Assembly (NCBI GenBank): GCA_036495225.1
Contig: DASXNG010000082.1
Coordinates: 1 to 5,176, forward strand
Direction: 5' to 3'
Source of the DNA: Galbitalea sp036495225
GTDB taxonomy: Bacteria; Actinomycetota; Actinomycetes; Actinomycetales; Microbacteriaceae
Length of the DNA: 5,176 nucleotides
The first letter of the stretch is position 1, and each line of letters begins with the position of its first letter. The translations under genes were made by a program, and so were the position numbers. Of the stretch, positions 1 to 5,133 are shown piece by piece. The notes beneath the pieces are model-generated. The model did no database searches. It was not told the origin of the DNA and saw only the letters and a list, made by a program, of their open reading frames with translations.

Positions 1-392
1 ACGAACGTGACCTCGATGCCGAGCTTCGCGAGCGTGTACTTGAACAGGTTGTACGTGCCGCCGTAGATCGACGACGACGAAACGATGTGGTCGCCAGCGC
101 CAGCGATGTTGAGCACCGCGTAGGTGACTGCCGAGGATCCGGATGCGACGGCCAGGGCCGCCGTGCCGCCCTCGAGCGCCGCGAGCCGCTGCTCAACGAC
201 ATCGTTGGTCGGGTTCATGATGCGGGAGTAGATGTTGCCAAACTCGGCCAGCGCGAAGAGGTTCTTCGCGTGCTCCGCGCTGTTGAAGACGTAGGACGTC
301 GTCTTGTAGATCGGTGTTGCGCGGGCATTGGTGACGGGATCCGGCGCTGCTCCCGAGTGAATCTGCTTGGTTTCGAACTGCCATTCGGCCAT
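1..392 (-). CDS. metY: O-acetylhomoserine sulfhydrylase (MetY), N-terminal part, cut by the window edge
   Basis: This is the N-terminal 130 residues of a PLP-dependent enzyme of the Cys/Met metabolism family. The family converts O-acetylhomoserine plus sulfide to homocysteine in the cytoplasm, feeding methionine synthesis. Visible hallmarks are FETKQIHSG at residues 6-14, PIYKTTSYVF at 27-36, and FGNIYSRIMNPT at 51-62, where Y55 and R57 normally contact the PLP phosphate of the neighbouring subunit. ALEGG follows at 72-76, the ASGSSA phosphate loop at 83-88, and YGGTYNLF at 110-117, where Y110 normally stacks on the cofactor. The FALAEFGNIY and YGGTYNLF wording fits MetY (about 430 residues) better than MetB or MetC. 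The catalytic lysine lies outside the window. The ATG is chosen because an AAGGAG ribosome binding site sits 7 bases upstream. A metX gene may follow beyond the left edge, but this is not visible. Confidence 0.93.
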   Translation of the reverse strand, partial: MAEWQFETKQIHSGAAPDPVTNARATPIYKTTSYVFNSAEHAKNLFALAEFGNIYSRIMNPTNDVVEQRLAALEGGTAALAVASGSSAVTYAVLNIAGAGDHIVSSSSIYGGTYNLFKYTLAKLGIEVTF

Positions 393-399
393 GGTCTTG

Positions 400-405
400 C
401 TCCTT
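400..405 (-). promoter_or_regulatory. Ribosome binding site of metY
   Basis: On the minus strand the sequence reads AAGGAG, followed by a 7-base spacer and ATG. This is a near-ideal Shine-Dalgarno site. It contrasts with padR, the dehydrogenase and the second transporter in this window, which have none. Confidence 0.8.
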
Positions 406-422
406 GATAGTGAATTCTTCGC

Positions 423-440
423 TGGGCGGACGCCTGCCCA
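423..440 (-). promoter_or_regulatory. Possible small hairpin at the 5' end of the metY leader
   Basis: The metY-strand sequence has TGGGC and GCCCA arms around an 8-base loop. It begins only a few bases after the predicted transcription start and ends 17 bases before the ribosome binding site. The stem has only five pairs, so it could simply stabilise the 5' end or be chance in G+C-rich DNA. The predicted leader of about 50 bases is too short for a known SAM riboswitch. Confidence 0.25.
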
Positions 441-449
441 CTCGCCGTC

Positions 450-478
450 AGCCTAGGCAGCACCTCCCGCGCTCTCAA
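450..478 (-). promoter_or_regulatory. Probable metY promoter (-35 and -10)
   Basis: On the minus strand, TTGAGA (473-478) is separated by exactly 17 bases from TAGGCT (450-455). TTGAGA matches 5 of 6 bases of the sigma-70-type -35 consensus. TAGGCT keeps the key T, A and final T of the -10 box. The predicted start is near position 443, giving a leader of about 50 bases with a good ribosome binding site. The -10 lies in an 8-base GCCTAGGC palindrome (451-458). Confidence 0.6.
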
Positions 479-522
479 CGGTCCGCGACACACTCCGTAA
501 CAACATTGAGGAGGAGGATGAG

Positions 523-551
523 TTGACCCGCGAAACTACTTCTGCGAGAGT
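523..551 (+). promoter_or_regulatory. Probable padR promoter, likely giving a leaderless mRNA
   Basis: TTGACC (523-528) matches the -35 consensus at 5 of 6 bases. After a 17-base spacer comes GAGAGT (546-551), a weak -10 that keeps A at position 2 and T at position 6. Six bases separate it from the GTG start at 558, so the predicted transcription start coincides with the start codon. No Shine-Dalgarno sequence is near the GTG. An in-frame TGA at 519-521 and the lack of another start codon in between fix the start at 558. Confidence 0.5.
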
Positions 552-554
552 AGT
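535..554. promoter_or_regulatory. Inverted repeat over the padR -10: candidate PadR operator
   Basis: ACTACT (535-540) and AGTAGT (549-554) are perfect 6-base inverted arms around an 8-base spacer. The dyad covers the spacer and -10 of the predicted padR promoter and ends three bases before the GTG. PadR proteins bind as dimers to short inverted repeats in their own promoters. The family's best-known operators are ATGT-N8-ACAT types; this has the same 8-base spacing but different arms. The binding role is inferred. Confidence 0.5.
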
Positions 555-557
555 CGC

Positions 558-1121
558 GTGTCAAGCATCCGAATTTTCATCCTCGATGCACTCGACAACA
601 ACGGTCCGATGCACGGACACCAGCTGAGACTGCTCGCAGAAAAGGAACACGTGCAGGAGTGGACCGACATCACCGTCGGTGCGTTATACGGGGCAATCAA
701 ACGACTGGCGGCGGAAGGCCTCATCGAAGAACTGCGCCAGGAGCGTGAAGGAGCCTACCCCGAGCGCCAGGTGTTCGGCATCACGGACCCCGGGCGGATT
801 TCGCTCGGTGTGATGCGAGAGGACGCGCTTCGGGAGATAGTGATTAAGCCGGATCCCTTCGATCTAGCCATGTCGCGGCTCGATCGCACCAGACTCGACG
901 AGCTGGATGCACTACTCAAGGCCCGCATCGGACGACTCAGGGCAGAACTCGACAATTACATCGCGCACACCGCATCCATCGAGAAGTACCTGAGCTTCGG
1001 GGAATCCGTTGTCATGCAGCACATGACCGAGAGACTTCGTGCCGAGATCACCTGGCACGAGCACCTTTACCAGCAACTACCAGCCATCATCGCCGACGAG
1101 TCGGCTCGAAAGGACTACTGA
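558..1121 (+). CDS. PadR-family transcriptional regulator
   Basis: A 187-residue winged-helix repressor, starting with GTG. Residues 1-85 form the PadR DNA-binding domain: MSSIRIFILDAL opens helix 1, GPMHGHQLRLLA (16-27) is the typical PadR signature, and ITVGALYGAIKRLAAEGLIEEL (38-59) holds the recognition helix. The wing lies at about 60-76. Residues 90-180 form a helical Vir-type C-terminal domain, with a heptad-like stretch at about 109-143 that should make the dimer. The length fits the longer PadR class of about 180 residues. It is followed after 2 bases by a drug-type MFS pump, as in PadR-controlled efflux loci such as LadR and MdrL of Listeria, so repression of its own operon with release by a toxic ligand is inferred. 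Rare codons TTA (L43) and ATA (I94) occur. The ligand is unknown. Confidence 0.92.
   Translation: MSSIRIFILDALDNNGPMHGHQLRLLAEKEHVQEWTDITVGALYGAIKRLAAEGLIEELRQEREGAYPERQVFGITDPGRISLGVMREDALREIVIKPDPFDLAMSRLDRTRLDELDALLKARIGRLRAELDNYIAHTASIEKYLSFGESVVMQHMTERLRAEITWHEHLYQQLPAIIADESARKDY
1108..1114 (+). promoter_or_regulatory. Ribosome binding site of the DHA2 efflux pump
   Basis: GAAAGGA lies inside the last codons of padR, 9 bases before the GTG at 1124. It is complementary to the 16S rRNA 3' end over seven bases and supports the GTG start. It lets ribosomes initiate internally on the padR-pump message. Confidence 0.65.
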
Positions 1122-1123
1122 CC

Positions 1124-2740
1124 GTGTCAGAAGATATCGCGCAGGCCGCAGCCTGGGCTCCTCCGAAAACGTCACCGCATGCGTGGCGCGCGCTCGTCGT
1201 GCTGCTCATCGCGATGTTCATGTCGCTGCTCGACACCACGATCGTGAATGTTGCGTTGCCGACGATTCGCGACAACGTCAACGGAGCTGGCCATCCTGCC
1301 GCTTCTGAGGACGTGCTGTCCTGGATCATTTCCGGGTATGCGCTCGCGTTCGGCATCGCGCTGATCCCGGCGGGACGCCTTGGCGACCGCTTCGGGCACA
1401 AGTGGGTGTTCTTCACCGGACTCGCTCTGTTCACCGCTGCCAGCCTCGCCTGCGGGCTCGCGCAGAGTGACGTTCAGCTGATCGTGTTCCGCGTCATCCA
1501 GGGTCTCGCAGCCGGTATCTTCACGCCCGCCGTGACGGCGTACATCCAGATCCTGTTCCAGGGCAAGGTGCGCGGCTCGGCCTTCGCGATCATGGGTGCG
1601 GTCATCGGAGTCTCCAGCGCACTCGGCCCGATCGTTGGTGGTCTCATCATTCAGGCGTTCGGAACCGAGAACGGCTGGCGCCTGATCTTTGGCGTGAACC
1701 TGCCGATTGGCATTGTCGCGCTGGTGCTCACGATCTTTTTCGTTCCTGGTCGCACGAGGCTCGCCGAGATTGTTTCGCGGGCGCCAAGCAATGTGCGCAC
1801 GGGTGGCGTCGACTGGATCGCGCTGATTCTGCTCACGGCGGGCCTCGTCGCGATTCTGGTTCCGCTCATCGAAGGCCAGCAGAAGGGCTGGCCACTATGG
1901 ACTTATCTCAGCCTCGGCGCTGGAGTCCTGCTCATAGTGCTGTTCGCGGTGTGGGAGGTCGCGTATGTCAAGCGCGGCAACAGCCCGCTCGTGCCCCCGC
2001 ACCTGTTCAGCCACCCGGCGTTTACCGGCGGAACGATTCTGGCCCTCGTCTACTTCGCGGCCTTTACCAGCATCTTCTTCACCATCTCGCTGCTCTGGCA
2101 GGCCGGGCTCGGCCACACTGCGCTCGAGTCTGGTCTCGTGTCCGTGCCCTTCGCGATCGGGTCGATCATTGGCTCATCGCAGAGCAACCGGCTCGCACAG
2201 CGACTCGGCCGCAATGTGCTCATCATCGGCACGGGGTTGGTCGTTGTTGGCTTATTCGCGGTGTGGCTGGTGCTCGTGAATGTAAAGCCGGCCGACCTCA
2301 CCGGGTGGGACCTGCTTGTTCCCCTGTTCTTCGCTGGTTTGGGCAATGGCCTGTTCATCGCGCCCAACGCTCAGTTCATCGTCGCGACAGTCGATCCGTC
2401 CGAGGCGGGCGCCGCGAGCGGTGTCATTTCGACGATGCAGCGCATCGGCTCGGCCATCGGCATTGCGGTCATCGGCAGCGTTCTGTTCGGGGTTGCCAAC
2501 TTGGCCAGCATCCCGGCCGAGGTCCACGCCAAGGTCGGAGCAGCGATGCAGGCCGGCACATACACGTCGCCGACTGAAGCCGCTGCCGCAATTTCGCAAG
2601 CCAGCCTCGCGACCCACTTCACGGATGCCGCAACCAGCGCGATCGGCGTGAGCGTGATCTTCTCGCTCGTCGCGTTCATCTTGGTGTTCGCCCTGCCCAA
2701 ACGCCTCCAGCAGTGGGGCGGAGCGCCCTCCGCACACTAA
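1124..2740 (+). CDS. DHA2 (EmrB/QacA-type) MFS multidrug efflux transporter, 14 membrane helices
   Basis: A 538-residue inner-membrane drug:H+ antiporter of the DHA2 class. Helix 1 (about 22-46) carries LDTTIVNVALP (36-46), the DHA2 motif D1 with conserved D37. GRLGDRFGHKWV (84-95) is motif A in loop 2-3. RVIQGLAAG (123-131) is motif B with its R123. GVSSALGPIVGG (162-173) is motif C, the antiporter signature of helix 5, and WRLIFGVNLPIG (185-196) follows as usual. Further helices fall near 229-249, 259-282, 303-325, 335-352, 364-386, 397-421, 441-458 and 503-524, making 14. The extracytoplasmic loop between the last two helices (about 459-502) is normal for DHA2. All canonical motifs are intact. 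The gene starts two bases after padR and is surely co-transcribed with it. A drug or other toxic amphiphile is the likely substrate, but its identity cannot be read. Confidence 0.93.
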   Translation: MSEDIAQAAAWAPPKTSPHAWRALVVLLIAMFMSLLDTTIVNVALPTIRDNVNGAGHPAASEDVLSWIISGYALAFGIALIPAGRLGDRFGHKWVFFTGLALFTAASLACGLAQSDVQLIVFRVIQGLAAGIFTPAVTAYIQILFQGKVRGSAFAIMGAVIGVSSALGPIVGGLIIQAFGTENGWRLIFGVNLPIGIVALVLTIFFVPGRTRLAEIVSRAPSNVRTGGVDWIALILLTAGLVAILVPLIEGQQKGWPLWTYLSLGAGVLLIVLFAVWEVAYVKRGNSPLVPPHLFSHPAFTGGTILALVYFAAFTSIFFTISLLWQAGLGHTALESGLVSVPFAIGSIIGSSQSNRLAQRLGRNVLIIGTGLVVVGLFAVWLVLVNVKPADLTGWDLLVPLFFAGLGNGLFIAPNAQFIVATVDPSEAGAASGVISTMQRIGSAIGIAVIGSVLFGVANLASIPAEVHAKVGAAMQAGTYTSPTEAAAAISQASLATHFTDAATSAIGVSVIFSLVAFILVFALPKRLQQWGGAPSAH

Positions 2741-2747
2741 CCAGACA

Positions 2748-2791
2748 GAAAAGTGGGCTGCAACTTCTTTCGAGGTCGCGGCCCGCTTTTC
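2748..2791. terminator. Long intrinsic terminator hairpin after the padR-pump operon
   Basis: GAAAAGTGGGCTGC (2748-2761) pairs with GCGGCCCGCTTTTC (2778-2791) over 14 positions, two of them G-U pairs in RNA. After one A/C mismatch the stem continues with ACTTC (2763-2767) against GAGGT (2772-2776), closing on a TTTC loop. The A-tract and T-tract sit at the stem base on both strands, so it can work in either direction. It begins 7 bases after the pump's TAA. Confidence 0.85.
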
Positions 2792-2796
2792 GTTAC

Positions 2797-2802
2797 TAGG
2801 CT
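2797..2802 (+). promoter_or_regulatory. Probable -10 of the short-chain dehydrogenase, leaderless type
   Basis: TAGGCT, the same hexamer as the metY -10, ends six bases before the ATG at 2809. The predicted transcription start therefore falls on the A of the ATG. Upstream of the ATG there is no Shine-Dalgarno site beyond an isolated AGG. No good -35 is visible: the base positions expected for it (about 2774-2779) lie inside the terminator's 3' arm. Confidence 0.5.
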
Positions 2803-2808
2803 CGAACT

Positions 2809-3585
2809 ATGGCGACAAAGCGCGTGGTTGTGACTGGTGCGAGTTCTGGGATCGGAGCGGCAACTGCACGCCTCTTCCGACAACACGGCTGGGACGTGGT
2901 CGCTGTCGCTCGTCGCGAGGACAGGCTGGCGGCGCTCGCCGCGGAGTCGGGCGCGGTGCCGTTCGTCGCGGACCTGACCCGGCAGACAGACGTCGACGCG
3001 TTGCGGGATTTTCTCGCGACATCCGGTCTGGTGCACGCCGTCGTGAACAACGCGGGTGGCGCCTTCGGCCTGGCCAGCGTCGAAGACGGCGATCCGGATG
3101 ACTGGCAGCGCATGTTCGACATCAACGTACTTGGCACCAAGCGCGTCATCAGCGCGCTCCTTCCGCTTCTGCGCGAGGGAGCCCTGGATGCCGGCGTCGC
3201 AGACATCATGACCGTGACGTCCATCGCCGGCCATGTCGCGTACGAGGGCGGGTCCGGGTACAACGCGGCAAAGTTCGCCGAGCACGCACTGGTCGCGGTG
3301 CTGCGGCTCGAACTCGCCGGCGAACCGATTCGGGTTCTCGAGATCGCGCCCGGCATGGTCAAGACGGACGAATTTGCCCTGACCCGTTTCGACGGCGACC
3401 AGGCCAGAGCGGACGCGGTCTACGACAACGTTCCGAACCCGCTCGTCGCGGAAGACATCGCGGACGCGATCGTGCACACCATCGAGTTGCCCGCACACGT
3501 CAACCTCGACCTGATCACGATCAAGCCCGTGGCCCAAGCCGCGCCGTGGAAGGTCATTCGCGGCGAGCTGAAGCCGAAGAGCTAG
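2809..3585 (+). CDS. YdfG-like NADP-dependent short-chain dehydrogenase/reductase (SDR)
   Basis: A 258-residue classical SDR, a soluble Rossmann-fold oxidoreductase. TGASSGIG (9-16) is the dinucleotide loop. ARR (34-36) after the second strand suggests NADP(H) preference. D55 in VADLT, NNAG at 80-83 and the catalytic set N106, S138, Y151 and K155 (YNAAK, 151-155) are all present, so the enzyme should be active. The C-terminal part is distinctive: PGMVKTDEF near 181, then LPAHVN and KPVAQ close to the end. These match the layout of E. coli YdfG, an NADP-dependent 3-hydroxy acid (serine, L-allo-threonine) dehydrogenase, and this assignment is from memory of that family. The real substrate is unknown. 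It is a single-gene unit between a terminator and a convergent gene, and the start choice is fixed by the glycine-rich loop and the -10 spacing. Confidence 0.92.
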   Translation: MATKRVVVTGASSGIGAATARLFRQHGWDVVAVARREDRLAALAAESGAVPFVADLTRQTDVDALRDFLATSGLVHAVVNNAGGAFGLASVEDGDPDDWQRMFDINVLGTKRVISALLPLLREGALDAGVADIMTVTSIAGHVAYEGGSGYNAAKFAEHALVAVLRLELAGEPIRVLEIAPGMVKTDEFALTRFDGDQARADAVYDNVPNPLVAEDIADAIVHTIELPAHVNLDLITIKPVAQAAPWKVIRGELKPKS

Positions 3586-5069
3586 CCGACCGGCGCAGCA
3601 TCCTCCGCCTCTGCCGCCTCAGCGACGACGGCATCGGTGAACGCCAGCTTCGGCACCAGGAACAGCAGGAGCGCGGCGAGGAGTGCGCCGCATCCGCAGA
3701 TCGTGAAGACGGTCAGGTAGCCGGCAAGCGACGGAACCTCCTTGCCGAGGAAGATCACGCTGCTCGAGGCGAGAACGATCGCGAACGTCGATGACGCGAA
3801 CGAGCCACCGACGGTCTTGGTCGTGTTGGTCAGGCCGGTCGCAATGCCTGTCTGCCCGCGCGGCGCCGCTGCCGCCGCGGTCGATGGCAGCGCTCCGACG
3901 AGCGCGCCGGAGCCGAGCCCGGCGACGATCATGTTGATCAGCGTCTCGGCGAGCGTCGTGTGGAAGATCAGGAAGCTGAGGTAGCCGACCGCAACGAAGA
4001 ACGCCGCCACGATCAGGGCCACTCGTGGAGTGGTGATGTTGGCGAGCAGGGGGAACAGCACCGCGCCGACGATGAGCGAGATCAGGTAGACGCCGACGAC
4101 CACCGAAATGAGCGTCGCGTCGAGCCCGAGGCCCGCGCCGGACTTCGGGTCGGCACCCGCGAAGGTTGCGAGAGGCGTCTGGGCACCGAGGATGCTGATT
4201 CCGATGAGTCCCGCTGTCACCTGGACCGGCCACATGTTTGGTTGGCGGAAGACGCGGATGTCGACCGCGGGATCCGGGCGCTTGAGCTCAATCCTCGTCC
4301 ACGGAATGAAGACCAGAACTCCGAGGAGCATCATCAGGTAGACCCACCACGCGGTCGGTCCCGCGATCCTCAGGAACGCCAAACCTCCGGTGATCAGGAG
4401 GAGGCCAAGCGTCAAGAGCATGAATCCCGGGGCGTCCAGCGAGCGGCCAGGAAGCGGCTCGGACTCCGGCACGCCGAACAGGATCACGAAGAAGATGAGG
4501 GTCACCGCGATCGCAGGAATGACCAGGATGAGTGGCAGGCCGAGCGAATCGAGCAGGTTGCCACCGAGCAGGTCACCGATGATGGCACCTGCTTCGAGGG
4601 CGACGACCAGGAAGCCTGCGGCGCGGCGGGTTTGCGACGCGCCCTTGCCGCTGCGGCGTCCACGGTCGAAGATGAGCGCCACCTCGAGCGGAAGCCACAC
4701 GACATAGAAGCCCTGCAGGGCGAAGGCGATCAGGTAGGTGGGGAAGGAGTGCGCGAACACGAGGCCCCACGTCGCTGCCGCCGTGAGCACGGTTGAAACC
4801 AGGAGAATGCGCTTGTGTCCGAACATGTCGCCGAGCTTCGCCAGGATGGGCACGACGATGGCGGATAACAGTAGCTGCGCCGCTTCGAACCAGTTGTAGT
4901 CGGCGGTGTGGATACCGAGGTACTTGACCAGGTCCGGGATGATCGGGATGTAGAACCCCTGCAGGATTCCACTGACCAGTTCGACCAGAAAGAGAAACCC
5001 CACGAGCCCGAAAGTCACGGCGCCAGTGCTCGTGCCCTTCGAGGGGGAAGAATTTTGGATGCTTGCCAT
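3582..5069 (-). CDS. MFS transporter, 14 predicted membrane helices, with atypical motifs
   Basis: A 495-residue membrane transporter. Helices are seen near 19-40, 62-78, 88-107, 110-134, 148-170, 178-199, 214-235, 240-257, 282-302, 317-343, 348-370, 376-395, 416-438 and 448-473. AKLGDMFGHKR (77-87) is a clear MFS motif A between helices 2 and 3. The DHA2 LDxxIVNVALP signature is absent; helix 1 instead has E30 and FYIPIIPDL (39-47). Motif B in helix 4 reads FALQG (116-120), so its usual arginine is phenylalanine. Motif C in helix 5 reads GAIIGDLLGG (161-170), with D166 where proline is usual. The C-terminal tail (about 479-495) is acidic and alanine-rich, presumably cytoplasmic. It is distantly DHA2-like; drug, metabolite or ion-coupled export are all possible. 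The stop codon overlaps that of the convergent dehydrogenase. The ATG is supported by a -10 box six bases upstream. Confidence 0.9.
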   Translation of the reverse strand: MASIQNSSPSKGTSTGAVTFGLVGFLFLVELVSGILQGFYIPIIPDLVKYLGIHTADYNWFEAAQLLLSAIVVPILAKLGDMFGHKRILLVSTVLTAAATWGLVFAHSFPTYLIAFALQGFYVVWLPLEVALIFDRGRRSGKGASQTRRAAGFLVVALEAGAIIGDLLGGNLLDSLGLPLILVIPAIAVTLIFFVILFGVPESEPLPGRSLDAPGFMLLTLGLLLITGGLAFLRIAGPTAWWVYLMMLLGVLVFIPWTRIELKRPDPAVDIRVFRQPNMWPVQVTAGLIGISILGAQTPLATFAGADPKSGAGLGLDATLISVVVGVYLISLIVGAVLFPLLANITTPRVALIVAAFFVAVGYLSFLIFHTTLAETLINMIVAGLGSGALVGALPSTAAAAAPRGQTGIATGLTNTTKTVGGSFASSTFAIVLASSSVIFLGKEVPSLAGYLTVFTICGCGALLAALLLFLVPKLAFTDAVVAEAAEAEDAAPVG

Positions 5070-5075
5070 GAACGG

Positions 5076-5081
5076 ATGCTA
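5076..5081 (-). promoter_or_regulatory. Probable -10 of the second MFS transporter, leaderless type
   Basis: On the minus strand TAGCAT matches the -10 consensus at 4 of 6 bases. It is followed by six bases and then the ATG at 5069-5067. No Shine-Dalgarno sequence lies before the ATG, and no clear -35 is visible. The spacing equals that of padR and the dehydrogenase, so transcription is predicted to begin at the start codon. Confidence 0.5.
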
Positions 5082-5125
5082 GCGGAGCAAATCAGGCAAC
5101 ACGGACGTAACCTGCACCGGCTAGC
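5078..5125. promoter_or_regulatory. Paired GCTAGC palindromes in the divergent promoter region
   Basis: The 6-base palindrome GCTAGC occurs at 5078-5083 and 5120-5125. Their centres are 42 bases apart, about four helical turns. Each overlaps the -10 box of one of two divergent genes. They could be operator half-sites on the same DNA face, or just two similar -10 boxes; the sequence alone does not decide. Confidence 0.3.
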
Positions 5126-5127
5126 TT
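5122..5127 (+). promoter_or_regulatory. Probable -10 of the right-edge gene, leaderless type
   Basis: TAGCTT keeps T1, A2 and T6 of the -10 consensus and ends exactly six bases before the ATG at 5134. No ribosome binding site is present between it and the ATG. The -35 is not recognisable. Confidence 0.4.
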
Positions 5128-5133
5128 TGTCGA

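Noticed and set aside
393..449. SAM or other methionine riboswitch before metY
   Set aside because: The predicted leader is about 50 bases and shows only one weak 5-pair stem, far less than known SAM aptamers plus an expression platform. A McbR-type TAGAC-N6-GTCTA operator is not present either.
508..526. Strong Shine-Dalgarno-like GAGGAGGAGG followed directly by ATG AGT TGA
   Set aside because: The ATG touches the purine run, leaving no proper spacer, and the frame has only two codons. It lies upstream of the predicted padR transcription start, so it is unlikely to be translated. It is not in frame with padR.
911..1119. Extra ACTACT sequences at 911-916 and 1114-1119 as PadR sites
   Set aside because: Both are half-sites inside padR coding sequence without a partner AGTAGT at the right distance. 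The second is explained by the Asp-Tyr-stop codons.
1897..2577. 226-codon plus-strand frame inside the DHA2 pump gene
   Set aside because: It is an Arg, His and Pro-rich out-of-frame reading of a gene whose true frame has all DHA2 motifs.
2737..3537. 266-codon minus-strand open frame opposite the dehydrogenase
   Set aside because: The dehydrogenase on the plus strand has every catalytic motif. The opposite frame is a codon-bias shadow with no recognisable domain.
3960..4796. 278-codon plus-strand open frame opposite the second MFS transporter
   Set aside because: It is the antisense frame of a hydrophobic protein in G+C-rich DNA, and its translation is an uninterrupted mix of charged residues and Gln with no domain. 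No promoter or ribosome binding site supports it.
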